The position numbers and the translations under genes were made by a program. A stretch of 64,000 nt of DNA, from NCBI RefSeq assembly GCF_024172095.1, contig NZ_JAMZDX010000002.1, positions 248,001-312,000 of the forward strand. Direction: 5' to 3'. The first letter of the stretch is position 1, and every line of letters begins with the position of its first letter. The notes under the pieces were generated by a model. The model worked only from the letters and a program-made list of their open reading frames with translations, ran no database searches and was not told the DNA's origin. Positions 17,665-26,501 of this stretch are shown here, one piece after another. The stretch comes from Kitasatospora cinereorecta (GTDB lineage Bacteria > Actinomycetota > Actinomycetes > Streptomycetales > Streptomycetaceae).

Positions 17665-20619
17665 TCAGTCCTCCCGACTCGGGACGATCGCCTGGCCCGC
17701 CCGCGAGGAGTCGACGGTGGTGAAGCGCACCACGCGGTCGTCCCGTCCCTTCGCCGTGCTGGGAGCGGCGAAGGCGAAGGCGACGACGATCTTTCCGGCG
17801 TCGAGCCGGCCATCCGGGTTGATCTCTCCCTGGTGCTTCTTCTCCACGAGCGGGAACAGCGCCAGCACACCCCGCCGCTCGGCCGTCAGTGCATCGGCGT
17901 TGGGGTCGCCGCTGCCGGGAAGCGCGCCGGCGATCCGGAGCAGCGCCGGACGGTGCTTGGGCTCACTGACTGCACCGAAGAGCGGACCGCGGCGCCGCTC
18001 ACGGCCGAACCAGGAGAAGCGACGGTCACCCTTCCCGAGGCGGACGGTCTTCCCGGTACCCATGTGCTGGGGCGCCACGATCAGCCAGTCGTCGACCTGT
18101 ACCGGATCACGGCCGATCTCCTCCAGGTACGTGAGGTGCGGGGCGAACTGCTGGTCGGCGCTCCAGTCGAGCTGCCGCAGCACCGCCATGAGTTCGTGGT
18201 GACCGGCGAGTGCCGTGCGAGCCGGGAAGCTGTGGGTGACCAGTCTGCCGTCGGGCCGCTCCAAGGTGTGACCGAGCGTGACGGTCTCGGCGGAGAGTCG
18301 GTCAATGATCGGAGCCCACAGTTCAGTGTTGCGTCGGAGCTGCGGCGATCGCATCGGATAGGCGGTGGGCTCCTCCCACCGGCCCGGCGAGCGGATCTCG
18401 ACCAGCCGTGCGTTGAACATCTTGTTGGGGCTCGTCGGCTTGAGCCACGGCAGATGCTGCGAGACGAGCGGAGGTACCTGGGCCGGAGTGATCTGGGCCT
18501 CTCCGTCGACAGGACGGGCGTACTGCTCCAACTGGGCCCGGAACGCCTCCTCGTCGCGGCAGATGGCCTCGAACGCCTGGTAGAGGTCGATCTCCTTGGC
18601 GCCCATCGTTTCCTCGCGCCCGAGGTACAGGCGGACCAGATCGCGGTACCCGGGGCGGAATCCGAACCAGCGACCCATCTGCATCAAGGTGGATGCATTG
18701 TTGGTACGTCGCCGGTAGTACGTGACCGTGAGTCCCTCGACGGTGAATCCACGAGCGAGCTTCTGGCCGCCGACGAGGATCTTCCAGATCGAGCGCTTGT
18801 CGAAGTCGGCCTCGCCGGTCTCGATGTCGCGGTCGCCGTTCACCACGATGATGGGCTTGTTGTCGCCGCCGATGCGCATGAAGGCGGGCCCGATGAACGG
18901 CGCCAACTCGTCGAAGTCGGCGGGCACCGCCTCCCCAGCGGCACGGGCACGGGAGACCGGAGCGAGGTCCGTGTCGAAGAGCTCACGAAGGCGTGCGTGT
19001 CCGGCGGCACCGGTGTAGCTGCTGTCGTACCAGAGTCGGGTCGCCAGGGCGAGCAACTCACGGTGGTCGGCCGTGCGCACGGACTCGTGGATGAGCATGG
19101 TGTGGTGCTGGAAGTGGCCGTCCCCGAGGCCCTTTGCCTCGCGGAACAGCTTCATCGCTGCCGTCAGGACGAACATGTCCATGGCCTGCCGCAGACAGCT
19201 GTCGTCCTCCTCGTCGCTCAGGACGATGTCGCGGACGTGCGCCTTCTCGTTGGAGTTCGCGAAGGTCCGCTCCGAGGGGGGAATGTCGAGGTCGAGGTCG
19301 TGGAAGTCCTGGACACCCATGTAACCGCTCGGCCGCGGGAGCGAGATGATGAAGTCCTTCGGGAAGATGTCTTCCGTGTCGCTCGGGTCGATGAAGACGT
19401 TGGCGAACGGGGTCGCGGTGTATCCAACATACTGGGCACGCGGCAGCATGCGGAGAAGTTCGGAGATCTTCTCGTTGATCGCGGTGCGCTCGGCGTCCGG
19501 CTTCGCGGGGCTGCTGGTATTGACGGACGCCTCGTCCGACTCGTCGTCGATGATCAGCACAGGGATCTCACCGAGCGGAGTCTTGATTTTGCTGAGGTCC
19601 TTGACCAGCTTCGCCAGGACGGTCTTGTTCTTCTTGACCACCATCAGCCGTGCGGAACTGCGGTGCAGATTGCGTGGGTCGTGAAGCGGGAGTGCAGGCT
19701 CCTGCTTCTCGAATTCGAGCGCGACGATTCCCTGCAGCAGGCTCTTGTAGTCGTTGTCGCGGGTGGTCATCCGCACGATGTCGAAGCCGCCGCGGGTGGA
19801 GGGCAGACCGCCGTGGGTCAGGAACTTGCCCTGGGGCCAGGCAGGGTCGTCCGCGTAGTCGGATTCGTGGTCCGGTGCGCCGCGGAGGATGTTCTCCCGC
19901 CCGACGAGTTCCATGTCGAGCCGGCGCTGGGTCTGGGCGCGCAGGAGGTTCAGTGTGCCGCCGAGGACGATGACCAACCGGTAACCGGAGTCGACCGCCT
20001 TGGCGATGACACCCGTGAAGTTGGCGGTCTTGCCGGACTGGACGTAGCCGACCACGAGTCCCCTGGACTGGTACGCGGCCTCGTCGGACGGGTCTGCCAG
20101 CATCTCGACGACACGGTCCGATGCCTCGTCGAGCCCTGCGACAGCGGGTTCGCCCCATCCCTTGGCGCGGAGAAGGGACGCATAGGCGGGCCAGTAGCAG
20201 CTGCGCCCGCTCACGGACTGCGGCGTGTACCAGTCCCGCCGGGTCTGACGGATCACCACGGGTGCGGCGTCCTTGGCCACCGGGATCAGATCGTTGACGA
20301 CCTTGCGGGTGTCGGTGTCGAGACCGAGGGCATCGAGGACCGCGGTACGGCGAAGGTCCGTCCGGGGCTCGGTGTCGGTCCAGGTCGGAGCGTCGACGAA
20401 GTCCCATTCGGTCAGCTGCTTCCGCCAGAGCTCGAGGAGCTGGTCGCCAGGACGGAGACCGAGAAGAGCGTCGTGGAAGTCGCGTTCCGGAAGCTGTACC
20501 GCCTGGTCCAATTCCTCCCCATAGAAGTCCAATGCGCGCTGGAGCTGCTTCGGACGCGAGCCGTTCATGCCCGCAAGGGCGGCTCGGTGAAGGGACAGAC
20601 GGGTCGGGTCGTCGATCAC
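17665..20619 (-). CDS. Z1-domain helicase-like ATPase
   Basis: 984 residues. A P-loop GYVQSGKT (K197) and an acidic motif VLIIDDESDEAS (354-365) mark the superfamily-2-like ATPase core. TATPFAN (after YVGYTA) and GGQKLARGFTVEGLTVTYY are further helicase-type motifs seen in Z1 (PF10593) proteins. The N-terminal 150 residues are of unknown function. Start is GTG with GAGGA 6 bases upstream; longer upstream frames overlap the previous gene. Z1 proteins are known from predicted restriction-modification clusters with GHKL ATPases and PD-(D/E)XK nucleases, as here. It probably moves on or opens DNA for the nuclease. Confidence 0.85.
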   Translation of the reverse strand: MIDDPTRLSLHRAALAGMNGSRPKQLQRALDFYGEELDQAVQLPERDFHDALLGLRPGDQLLELWRKQLTEWDFVDAPTWTDTEPRTDLRRTAVLDALGLDTDTRKVVNDLIPVAKDAAPVVIRQTRRDWYTPQSVSGRSCYWPAYASLLRAKGWGEPAVAGLDEASDRVVEMLADPSDEAAYQSRGLVVGYVQSGKTANFTGVIAKAVDSGYRLVIVLGGTLNLLRAQTQRRLDMELVGRENILRGAPDHESDYADDPAWPQGKFLTHGGLPSTRGGFDIVRMTTRDNDYKSLLQGIVALEFEKQEPALPLHDPRNLHRSSARLMVVKKNKTVLAKLVKDLSKIKTPLGEIPVLIIDDESDEASVNTSSPAKPDAERTAINEKISELLRMLPRAQYVGYTATPFANVFIDPSDTEDIFPKDFIISLPRPSGYMGVQDFHDLDLDIPPSERTFANSNEKAHVRDIVLSDEEDDSCLRQAMDMFVLTAAMKLFREAKGLGDGHFQHHTMLIHESVRTADHRELLALATRLWYDSSYTGAAGHARLRELFDTDLAPVSRARAAGEAVPADFDELAPFIGPAFMRIGGDNKPIIVVNGDRDIETGEADFDKRSIWKILVGGQKLARGFTVEGLTVTYYRRRTNNASTLMQMGRWFGFRPGYRDLVRLYLGREETMGAKEIDLYQAFEAICRDEEAFRAQLEQYARPVDGEAQITPAQVPPLVSQHLPWLKPTSPNKMFNARLVEIRSPGRWEEPTAYPMRSPQLRRNTELWAPIIDRLSAETVTLGHTLERPDGRLVTHSFPARTALAGHHELMAVLRQLDWSADQQFAPHLTYLEEIGRDPVQVDDWLIVAPQHMGTGKTVRLGKGDRRFSWFGRERRRGPLFGAVSEPKHRPALLRIAGALPGSGDPNADALTAERRGVLALFPLVEKKHQGEINPDGRLDAGKIVVAFAFAAPSTAKGRDDRVVRFTTVDSSRAGQAIVPSRED

Positions 20620-20648
20620 GATGGTCCTCGTCGGCAGAGGGAGCAGGA

Positions 20649-21644
20649 TCAGGGAAGGGAGACAGCGGAGAGCACGGATGGGGGCGCCGAGGCCGCGGTC
20701 AGGTGGGTCACGTCGATCCGGTACTGCAGCTTGTCGATTCTCTCCCGCAGCCCGGCCGGAATGCAGTTCAACAGCGCGGCGTCGATGCGCGGCAGTCGCT
20801 CGTCCACCGGAAGCGCCAACGGCTCGGAGCGCAATGTCCAGCGCTCCTCGTCCGGGTTGTCGGAGTCCCATCCGGCTGCGGCGAGTCGAGCGTCGTAGGC
20901 CGCGAGCTGCGACGGGCTGTGCTGCCCGATTCGGCGCCGAACGGCGGCGGCGCACTCGCCGAGCGTGCGCCCACCGGCACCGCCACGGGTGAGCTGGACC
21001 GACACCAGCCAGAGCGGACGATGCGGTTTCGGAGTGAGCTGCGCGGTGCCGTGGACCACGTGGCGGCGCGCCTCGGACGCGGTGCTCTTCACCTCGATGT
21101 CGAATTCCGTTAGTGCGAAGTCGTGTTCCTCGGCCTGCGGGCCCACCCACGCCGCGACGGCCCGCGACCAACCGGTCGCCGGATCGAGGCCCAGGGCGTT
21201 CAGTACGGCCAGCTCACCGATCAGGCCGATCCGCCGCTGTGTGTCGAGTTCCTGGTGACGCCTCAGCAGCGCGGTCCACGCTTGGACGGTCTCGCCGAAG
21301 GCCTCGGCCAGGCTGCGGTCCTGTCGGACGATCCGGTCGGCGACTGCGCACAGGAGGTCGTGGAAGTCGCGGCGCAGCGCTGCGTCGGCAATCCGGAGCC
21401 GGGCCATCCGCCGGCCCTCGGAGGAGATCTGGTCGACCCGGACCATGGGGAAGTCCGACCGCGGCGGCTGCTCGTGGGAGCCCAATTCGACGTGCAGAGC
21501 AATGTCGTGGGGGGTCACCACGTAGTCGACGCGCGGTGCGGCTGTGCCGTTCATACGCAGCGTTGTGGCGAGGTTGCGCTCGAGGTAGTACTCGATGTCG
21601 GACCACGCCACGTCGAGAGGAGGGTAGTTCGGATCGTCAGTCAT
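20649..21644 (-). CDS. PD-(D/E)XK superfamily protein, DUF4420 type
   Basis: 331 residues with a restriction-endonuclease core: E144 in LIGELAVL, D182 and E-x-K (E184, K186) in FDIEVKST. The N-terminal region (1-100) is probably a recognition or dimer part. DUF4420 proteins (PF14390) are predicted nucleases that occur with Z1 and GHKL ATPases. The ATG overlaps the ATPase gene by 8 bp, indicating translational coupling. Likely the DNA-cleaving subunit of this system. Confidence 0.82.
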   Translation of the reverse strand: MTDDPNYPPLDVAWSDIEYYLERNLATTLRMNGTAAPRVDYVVTPHDIALHVELGSHEQPPRSDFPMVRVDQISSEGRRMARLRIADAALRRDFHDLLCAVADRIVRQDRSLAEAFGETVQAWTALLRRHQELDTQRRIGLIGELAVLNALGLDPATGWSRAVAAWVGPQAEEHDFALTEFDIEVKSTASEARRHVVHGTAQLTPKPHRPLWLVSVQLTRGGAGGRTLGECAAAVRRRIGQHSPSQLAAYDARLAAAGWDSDNPDEERWTLRSEPLALPVDERLPRIDAALLNCIPAGLRERIDKLQYRIDVTHLTAASAPPSVLSAVSLP

Positions 21645-23166
21645 TGTCGACCAACCGGTCCACCTCGGAGCGGGCCGCCGTGACCAGAATCGACTGCCAC
21701 AGCTGCAGGTTGTCCTTCTCCCGCGAACCGCTGTGGGACTTCTCGAAAACCTGGTGCAGCATCAGGAACAGGAGCGACTTGAGCACAGGTGCGTCATTGA
21801 GGCCCCCGCGCCGGCCACCCAGGATTGCGGTCCGGTAGGCACTGTTCAGCAGGATGATGTGCTTCTCCCGGTCCAGGTCGAAAAACATGCCGCCGTCCAG
21901 TTTCTGCCACCGGATCTCGATCGGGTCCTCGTGTTCGTGGAGCGGCAACTCGTCCTTGATCGCCTGCCGGACCTCCGGTGGAATGCCCTTGCCCGGCGGA
22001 ATGACGGGATTCCGGACCGGACCGCTGCGACGGCGGGCCTCCCGATAGGTGGTCTGGGCAACTGTCAGGTAGTCGGTGAAGGACACTCCGTCGACGTCGC
22101 AGGCGTCGTCGAGAGCGGCCGGGAACTCAGGTGAGGTCTCCACTCCCGACTTCTTCACGGTCAGACGGAACACGTCACCGGTGTCCGGTGGAAGGTCGAT
22201 TGCCACCCGCGCCAGCGCCAGATGCTGCTCGGCCTGGCGGAACTTGTTCCAACCTCCCGCCTGCACAAGGCGGTTGTTCCGGTAGAAGTAGAAGCCCTGG
22301 CGATCGAGGACTGTCCCGATGGCCTTGTACTCGTCGAGGTTGGACCGCGGTGTCCAGACATGGGCTTCCAGGGCGACCGGGCCGACACCCGGGATAGTCG
22401 TGGTGAATGTCCGGGGGAATCCAGGGTCTCCACTCACCGGATAGGCGAAGGGGTCCACTGGTTGCACCCCGTAGTCGAGGTAGACGGTCCGTGTTCGGAC
22501 GTCCTCCACGGCGATGGTGATGTTGAAGTCGTCACGGGCGAGAAAGCGGTGGAGGTGGAGGCCGAGGTGGAGGCCGAGCTTGGCAATGATGCGGTTCAGG
22601 TAGCGGTCCGTCTGGCCGCTGCCGCCGTGCTTGGGGAAATCCTTCACGCCGTCCCAGCGGACGATCGTGCCCTGCCACGTGATGGGGCGGTCGTAGTACC
22701 GGTCGAGAAGGCTCTGGGCGAAGTCCGGGTCGACGATGTCGCACCGGTGGTCGCTGCGGGCATGCTCCATGACCCAACGTCGACCGGCCGGGCGAGAGCG
22801 GCGGGTCCGGCTGATCACCGTGACACTGCGGGCCTGTGAGAGCGACGCCGACTTGAGGCCGGTGCCGAACATACCGAGTGCCCGGCTCCCGTAGTCGCGG
22901 CGTCCACCGACCGTCATGGCAATGTCGAGCTCCTGCTCGTCCATACCGCTGCCGTCGTCGACGACCAGGAGGCTCACCAACTGGTCACCGTCCCTGAGGA
23001 AATGGATGACGACATCCCTCGCGCCGGCATCCACCGAGTTGTCGACCAGATCCGCGACGGCCACTTCGAAGTCGTAACCCTGGCTGCTGAGCGCGTCCCA
23101 CGAGCGAGGATCCGGAGGAAGGATCTTGCAGCCGCTGGTGGGGACGTCGAACTGCCAGTCGGTCAT
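21637..23166 (-). CDS. GHKL (MutL/Hsp90/MORC-like) ATPase
   Basis: 509 residues. The Bergerat ATP-binding fold occupies about residues 25-190: N-box VADLVDNSVDAGA, G1 VDDGSGMDE, and G2 GMFGTGLKSASLSQA. The C-terminal part has no clear domain. The arrangement resembles the MutL/MORC-like ATPases described in restriction-modification gene clusters. ATP-driven dimer clamping on DNA is the usual mechanism for this fold. It lies between vsr (125 bp upstream) and the PD-(D/E)XK gene (8-bp overlap). Confidence 0.86.
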   Translation of the reverse strand: MTDWQFDVPTSGCKILPPDPRSWDALSSQGYDFEVAVADLVDNSVDAGARDVVIHFLRDGDQLVSLLVVDDGSGMDEQELDIAMTVGGRRDYGSRALGMFGTGLKSASLSQARSVTVISRTRRSRPAGRRWVMEHARSDHRCDIVDPDFAQSLLDRYYDRPITWQGTIVRWDGVKDFPKHGGSGQTDRYLNRIIAKLGLHLGLHLHRFLARDDFNITIAVEDVRTRTVYLDYGVQPVDPFAYPVSGDPGFPRTFTTTIPGVGPVALEAHVWTPRSNLDEYKAIGTVLDRQGFYFYRNNRLVQAGGWNKFRQAEQHLALARVAIDLPPDTGDVFRLTVKKSGVETSPEFPAALDDACDVDGVSFTDYLTVAQTTYREARRRSGPVRNPVIPPGKGIPPEVRQAIKDELPLHEHEDPIEIRWQKLDGGMFFDLDREKHIILLNSAYRTAILGGRRGGLNDAPVLKSLLFLMLHQVFEKSHSGSREKDNLQLWQSILVTAARSEVDRLVDND

Positions 23167-23291
23167 GGCCTGCCTTGAGTCGGTGTGCGGAGGAGCCCCG
23201 GGTTGCGCGTCCGTGGCTCGATGGTCATCTTCTCAGGCGTGACCGTATCGGTCCATGTCGACAGCGGGGGATGGGTTGGAGAAACCCGCGA

Positions 23292-23726
23292 TCAGGCCGG
23301 GCCCTGCGGTGTCGGCTCATCGGGACGGACAGTGGCGCGGACGGTGGCGGCGATGTCGGCGGGTGTCTCGTGTTCCCAGAAGCGCAGGACGGTCCAGCCC
23401 TCTGCCGTGAGGTGTTCGGTGGTCTCCAGGTCGCGGGCCACGTTCCGGTCGAGCTTGGTGCGCCACCAGTCGGAGTTGGCCTTGGGACTGGTGGCGTGCT
23501 CGGGGCAGCCGTGCCAGAAGCAGCCGTCGAGGAAGACGGCGACCCGGGGGCCGCGGAAGAGTATGTCGACGGTCCGCCGGGGCATGCCGGGCACCGGCGC
23601 GTTGACCCGGTAGCGCAGCCCCCAGCCGAACAACAGCCTTCGTACGGCCAGCTCCTGGGCGGTGTCGCGGGAGGCCTGGCGGCTCATCCGGGCGGCGACG
23701 GCGGGTGACGATGCGGTGGGCGGCAC
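23292..23726 (-). CDS. vsr: Very short patch repair (Vsr) endonuclease
   Basis: 144 residues, the usual Vsr length. The family signature is clear: DTAQELAVRRLLFGWGLRYR, then DILFRGPRVAVFLDGCFWHGCPEH with the catalytic Asp and the His/Cys zinc ligands, then RFWEHE. Vsr nicks at T:G mismatches made by deamination of 5-methylcytosine, so it fits a partner C5-methyltransferase, here five genes downstream. The GTG start is chosen because family members extend about 15 residues before MSRQ. No good ribosome site is seen, but CATACT lies 7 bases upstream, so it may be leaderless. First gene of the operon. Confidence 0.88.
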   Translation of the reverse strand: MPPTASSPAVAARMSRQASRDTAQELAVRRLLFGWGLRYRVNAPVPGMPRRTVDILFRGPRVAVFLDGCFWHGCPEHATSPKANSDWWRTKLDRNVARDLETTEHLTAEGWTVLRFWEHETPADIAATVRATVRPDEPTPQGPA

Positions 23727-23755
23727 AGTCCCAGTATGGCGCCGGGGACCGACAG

Positions 23756-24754
23756 TCAGCCGGCGGTGGTGAGGGAGGTGCCGAGGGGGGTGAGGGAGTA
23801 GAGGACGCTGCGGCCGTGGCGGGTGCGGGTGAGGAGGCCGGCGGCGGTGAGGGCGGTGAGGTGGCGGCTGACGGCGGCCGGGGTGACGCCGAGGCGGTGG
23901 GCGAGTTCGGTGGTGGAGGCGGGGTGGTGGAGGAGGGCGAGCAGGCGGGCGCGCGGGGCGCCGATCAGGTTGGCGAGGGCGGAGCCGGCGGGTGGGGCGG
24001 TGGTGAGGCCCTCGGCCATGGTGGCCTTGCCGCGGGCGGGGTAGGTGACCAGGGGCGGGCCGTCCTGGCCGATGTCGGTCTGGGCGCCGAGGGCGAAGAG
24101 GGTCGGCATCAGGACCAGTCCGCGTCCGGCCACCTCGACGGCGCGGCCGAGGGCCTGGACGCCGGGGTCGGGGTCGTCGAGGCGGAGGGTGCCGTGCTGC
24201 CAGGACAGGCGCGGGTCGAGGTCGGCGAAGAGGCCTTCCGCGCCGTGTTCGGAGAGCCTCCGCCCGCGGTGGGCGAGGTCGGCCTCCAGGACGGTACGGG
24301 CCCGGGGCCACCAGGCGGGGGCGAGGCAGCGGTTCCAGTAGCTGTCGAGGACGTCGACGACCCGTGCGAGCAGGACGTCCGGGGTGTCGACCAGATCGCG
24401 CAGGACCGGCGGCAGGGGGCTGCCGTCGCTGCGGTAGGCGGCGAGCACGTCGGCGCGCACCACCGCGGGCGCGGTGCCGGCGAGGGTCGCGAGCTCGGTG
24501 GGGAAGTCCGGGCGGGGCCGCCGGGGGCGGGGGGTCAGGAAGTCGGGCACCCAGCGGCGCGGGGTGACCAGCGACTCCAGCAGCGCGGTGTCCAGGGTGG
24601 CGTATGCGTGCTGCCAGCGGGCGATCCACGGCTGCTGTTCGGGGTAGCGGCCGGCGCCGGAGCGGGCACGCAGGCTGAGGACGGCCTCCTGGAGCGGGGA
24701 GTAGGCGAACCAGGTGGTCGCCAGGTCGTCGACGCCGAACCTGAACTCGATCAT
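23756..24754 (-). CDS. ArsR-family winged-helix regulator with DUF5937-like N-terminus
   Basis: 332 residues. A long N-terminal domain of unknown function is followed by a C-terminal ArsR helix-turn-helix (about 255-325) with TTELAHRLGVTPAAVSRHLTALTAAGLL. There are no clear metal-binding cysteines. It is divergent from an MFS exporter across 55 bp, so it probably represses that gene. The ATG at 24754 is the first good start before the promoter region. Confidence 0.78.
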   Translation of the reverse strand: MIEFRFGVDDLATTWFAYSPLQEAVLSLRARSGAGRYPEQQPWIARWQHAYATLDTALLESLVTPRRWVPDFLTPRPRRPRPDFPTELATLAGTAPAVVRADVLAAYRSDGSPLPPVLRDLVDTPDVLLARVVDVLDSYWNRCLAPAWWPRARTVLEADLAHRGRRLSEHGAEGLFADLDPRLSWQHGTLRLDDPDPGVQALGRAVEVAGRGLVLMPTLFALGAQTDIGQDGPPLVTYPARGKATMAEGLTTAPPAGSALANLIGAPRARLLALLHHPASTTELAHRLGVTPAAVSRHLTALTAAGLLTRTRHGRSVLYSLTPLGTSLTTAG

Positions 24755-24809
24755 TGACCCCCACGGTAAAAGGATTCCGGGACGACGGGAAGCCCGCTGT
24801 CCTTGGCGC

Positions 24810-26036
24810 ATGACCTCCACTGCGGCGCTGCCACGCGCCCGTCGCCTGCTGCCCGCCGACCCGCTGCTGCGCCGGCTCGTGCTGATGAGCCTGGTCAACA
24901 CGGTCGGCAACGGCCTGTTCGGCACGGTCAGCGTGCTCTACCTGACCCGTTCGGTGGGCCTGAGTGCCCATCAGGTGGCCCTCGGGCTGACCGCGGCGGG
25001 TGTCTGCGGGACGTTCGCCGGGGTGCCGATGGGCCGGCTGGCGGACCGGGTGGGCAGCAAGCGGTTGTTGCTGGTGGTGGGGCCGCTGGAGGCGGTGGCC
25101 GTGCTCGGCTACGCGCTGGTGGGCTCCTGGGCGGCGTTCGTGGCGCTGGCGTGTGCGGCGACGGTGCTGGAGCGCGGCGCGGTGGCGGTCCGGAGTGCGT
25201 TGATCGCCCGGGTCGTGCCCGGGGAGCGGCAGGTGGCGTCCCGGGCCCTGCTGCGTTCGGTGATGAACGCCGGGTTGGTGGTCGGCGCCGGGGGAGCGGC
25301 CCTCGTGCTGCAGGTCGACCGGTATCCGGCGTACGTGGCGGTGCTGGTGCTGGACGCGCTGAGCTTCCTCGGTGCGGCGGCGCTGCTGGCCGGCCTGCCG
25401 GCGCCGGACATGGCATCCGCGGACGGGCGGGAGGCGGCCCGGCCCCGCGGCCGCCGGTCCGCGCTGCGGGACCGGCGGTACCTGGCGGTGACGGCCCTGC
25501 ACGCCGTGCTGGAGCTGCAGTTCGCGATGCTGGCCGTCGGGATCCCGCTGTGGATCGCGTTCCACACGGCCGCGCCGCGCGCCCTGGTCGCGGCGGTCGA
25601 CGTGGTCAACTGCCTGACCGTGGTGCTGTTCCAGGTGCGGGCGGGGCGCGGGGTGAGCGGGGTGCCGGGGGCGGCGCGGGCCTGTGCGCGGGGCGGGGTG
25701 CTGCTGGCCGGGGCGTGTCTGGTGTACGCGTCGGCGGGCGGGCGGGGCGCGGTGGTGGCGTCGGTGGTGATGCTGGCCGGGGCGGTGGTGCACAGCGTGG
25801 CGGAGCTGCTCACCTCGGCGGGCGGCTGGACGCTCAGCCTGGACCTCGCCGATCCGGCGGCGCACGGCGAGTACCAGGGCGTCTTCATGAGCGGCCAGGC
25901 CGCCTCGCACGTGATCGGCCCGCTGGTGGTCACCGTCACGGTCCTCGACCACGGCACCGCGGGGTGGGCCGTCCTGGCGGGGCTGCTCGCCGTGGCGGGG
26001 CTCGTCCTGCCGCGCGTGGCCGGCGGAGCCCGGTAG
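24810..26036 (+). CDS. MFS transporter, probable drug exporter
   Basis: 408 residues with about 12 membrane segments and the MFS loop motif GRLADRVGSKRLLLV between helices 2 and 3. Such a pump beside an ArsR-type regulator is a common actinomycete drug-efflux pair. The substrate is unknown. The ATG lies 55 bp from the regulator's start, with weak ribosome-site sequence. Confidence 0.82.
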   Translation: MTSTAALPRARRLLPADPLLRRLVLMSLVNTVGNGLFGTVSVLYLTRSVGLSAHQVALGLTAAGVCGTFAGVPMGRLADRVGSKRLLLVVGPLEAVAVLGYALVGSWAAFVALACAATVLERGAVAVRSALIARVVPGERQVASRALLRSVMNAGLVVGAGGAALVLQVDRYPAYVAVLVLDALSFLGAAALLAGLPAPDMASADGREAARPRGRRSALRDRRYLAVTALHAVLELQFAMLAVGIPLWIAFHTAAPRALVAAVDVVNCLTVVLFQVRAGRGVSGVPGAARACARGGVLLAGACLVYASAGGRGAVVASVVMLAGAVVHSVAELLTSAGGWTLSLDLADPAAHGEYQGVFMSGQAASHVIGPLVVTVTVLDHGTAGWAVLAGLLAVAGLVLPRVAGGAR

Positions 26037-26055
26037 CGGGGAGCCGGGGGGCCGG

Positions 26056-26096
26056 GTACGGCCCTGCGCCCTACGGGGGTGGGGGCAGGGCCGTAC
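26056..26096. terminator. Terminator between convergent MFS and membrane-protein genes
   Basis: GTACGGCCCTGC and GCAGGGCCGTAC form a 12-bp stem around a 17-base loop. It can act in both directions. Confidence 0.75.
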
Positions 26097-26101
26097 GGCG
26101 G

Positions 26102-26488
26102 TCACAGGCCGGTGCAGGTGCGGTGCGGGTGGTCCAGGCCGCCGATGGCGTCGGCGAGACCGTACCCGGCGAACACCAGCAGGACGGCGGCCACCACGGC
26201 GACCACCGCCGCGGCCACCGTGGTGGCGGTGCTCGGCCCGCCGCGCAGCTGCCGGACCGCGCCGAAGCCGGCCAGCAACTGCAGCAGCGGGCCCAGGCCG
26301 AGCGCCAGCCAGGCGACGGCCGGTACCGGGTCGGCGGTGAGACAGCGGTTGAGCCGGCGCGGTACGGCGTCGAGGTAGGCGTCGTGGCCGTACTTGGCGC
26401 AGACCCAGCCGAACGCCGCGGTCACCAGGGCGGCGAGCAGCCAGGCCGCGCGGGGGCGGGGGGTGGCGCGGACCGTCGTGTCGATCAC
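26102..26488 (-). CDS. Small membrane protein, possible immunity protein
   Basis: 128 residues with three or four hydrophobic segments (about 15-35, 52-75, 85-115) and a Cys-containing tail. No family recognised. It starts 13 bp after the stop of an Amidase_6-domain protein, in the position where an immunity protein to a secreted cell-wall toxin is expected. That role is inference from context only. Confidence 0.6.
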   Translation of the reverse strand: MIDTTVRATPRPRAAWLLAALVTAAFGWVCAKYGHDAYLDAVPRRLNRCLTADPVPAVAWLALGLGPLLQLLAGFGAVRQLRGGPSTATTVAAAVVAVVAAVLLVFAGYGLADAIGGLDHPHRTCTGL

Positions 26489-26501
26489 GGGGGCTCCTGA
26501 C

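Noticed and set aside
17362..20898. 1178-codon open frame on the plus strand opposite the Z1 and methyltransferase genes
   Set aside because: Shadow of the Z1 gene; no ribosome site, no motifs, and the Z1 frame carries full ATPase motifs.
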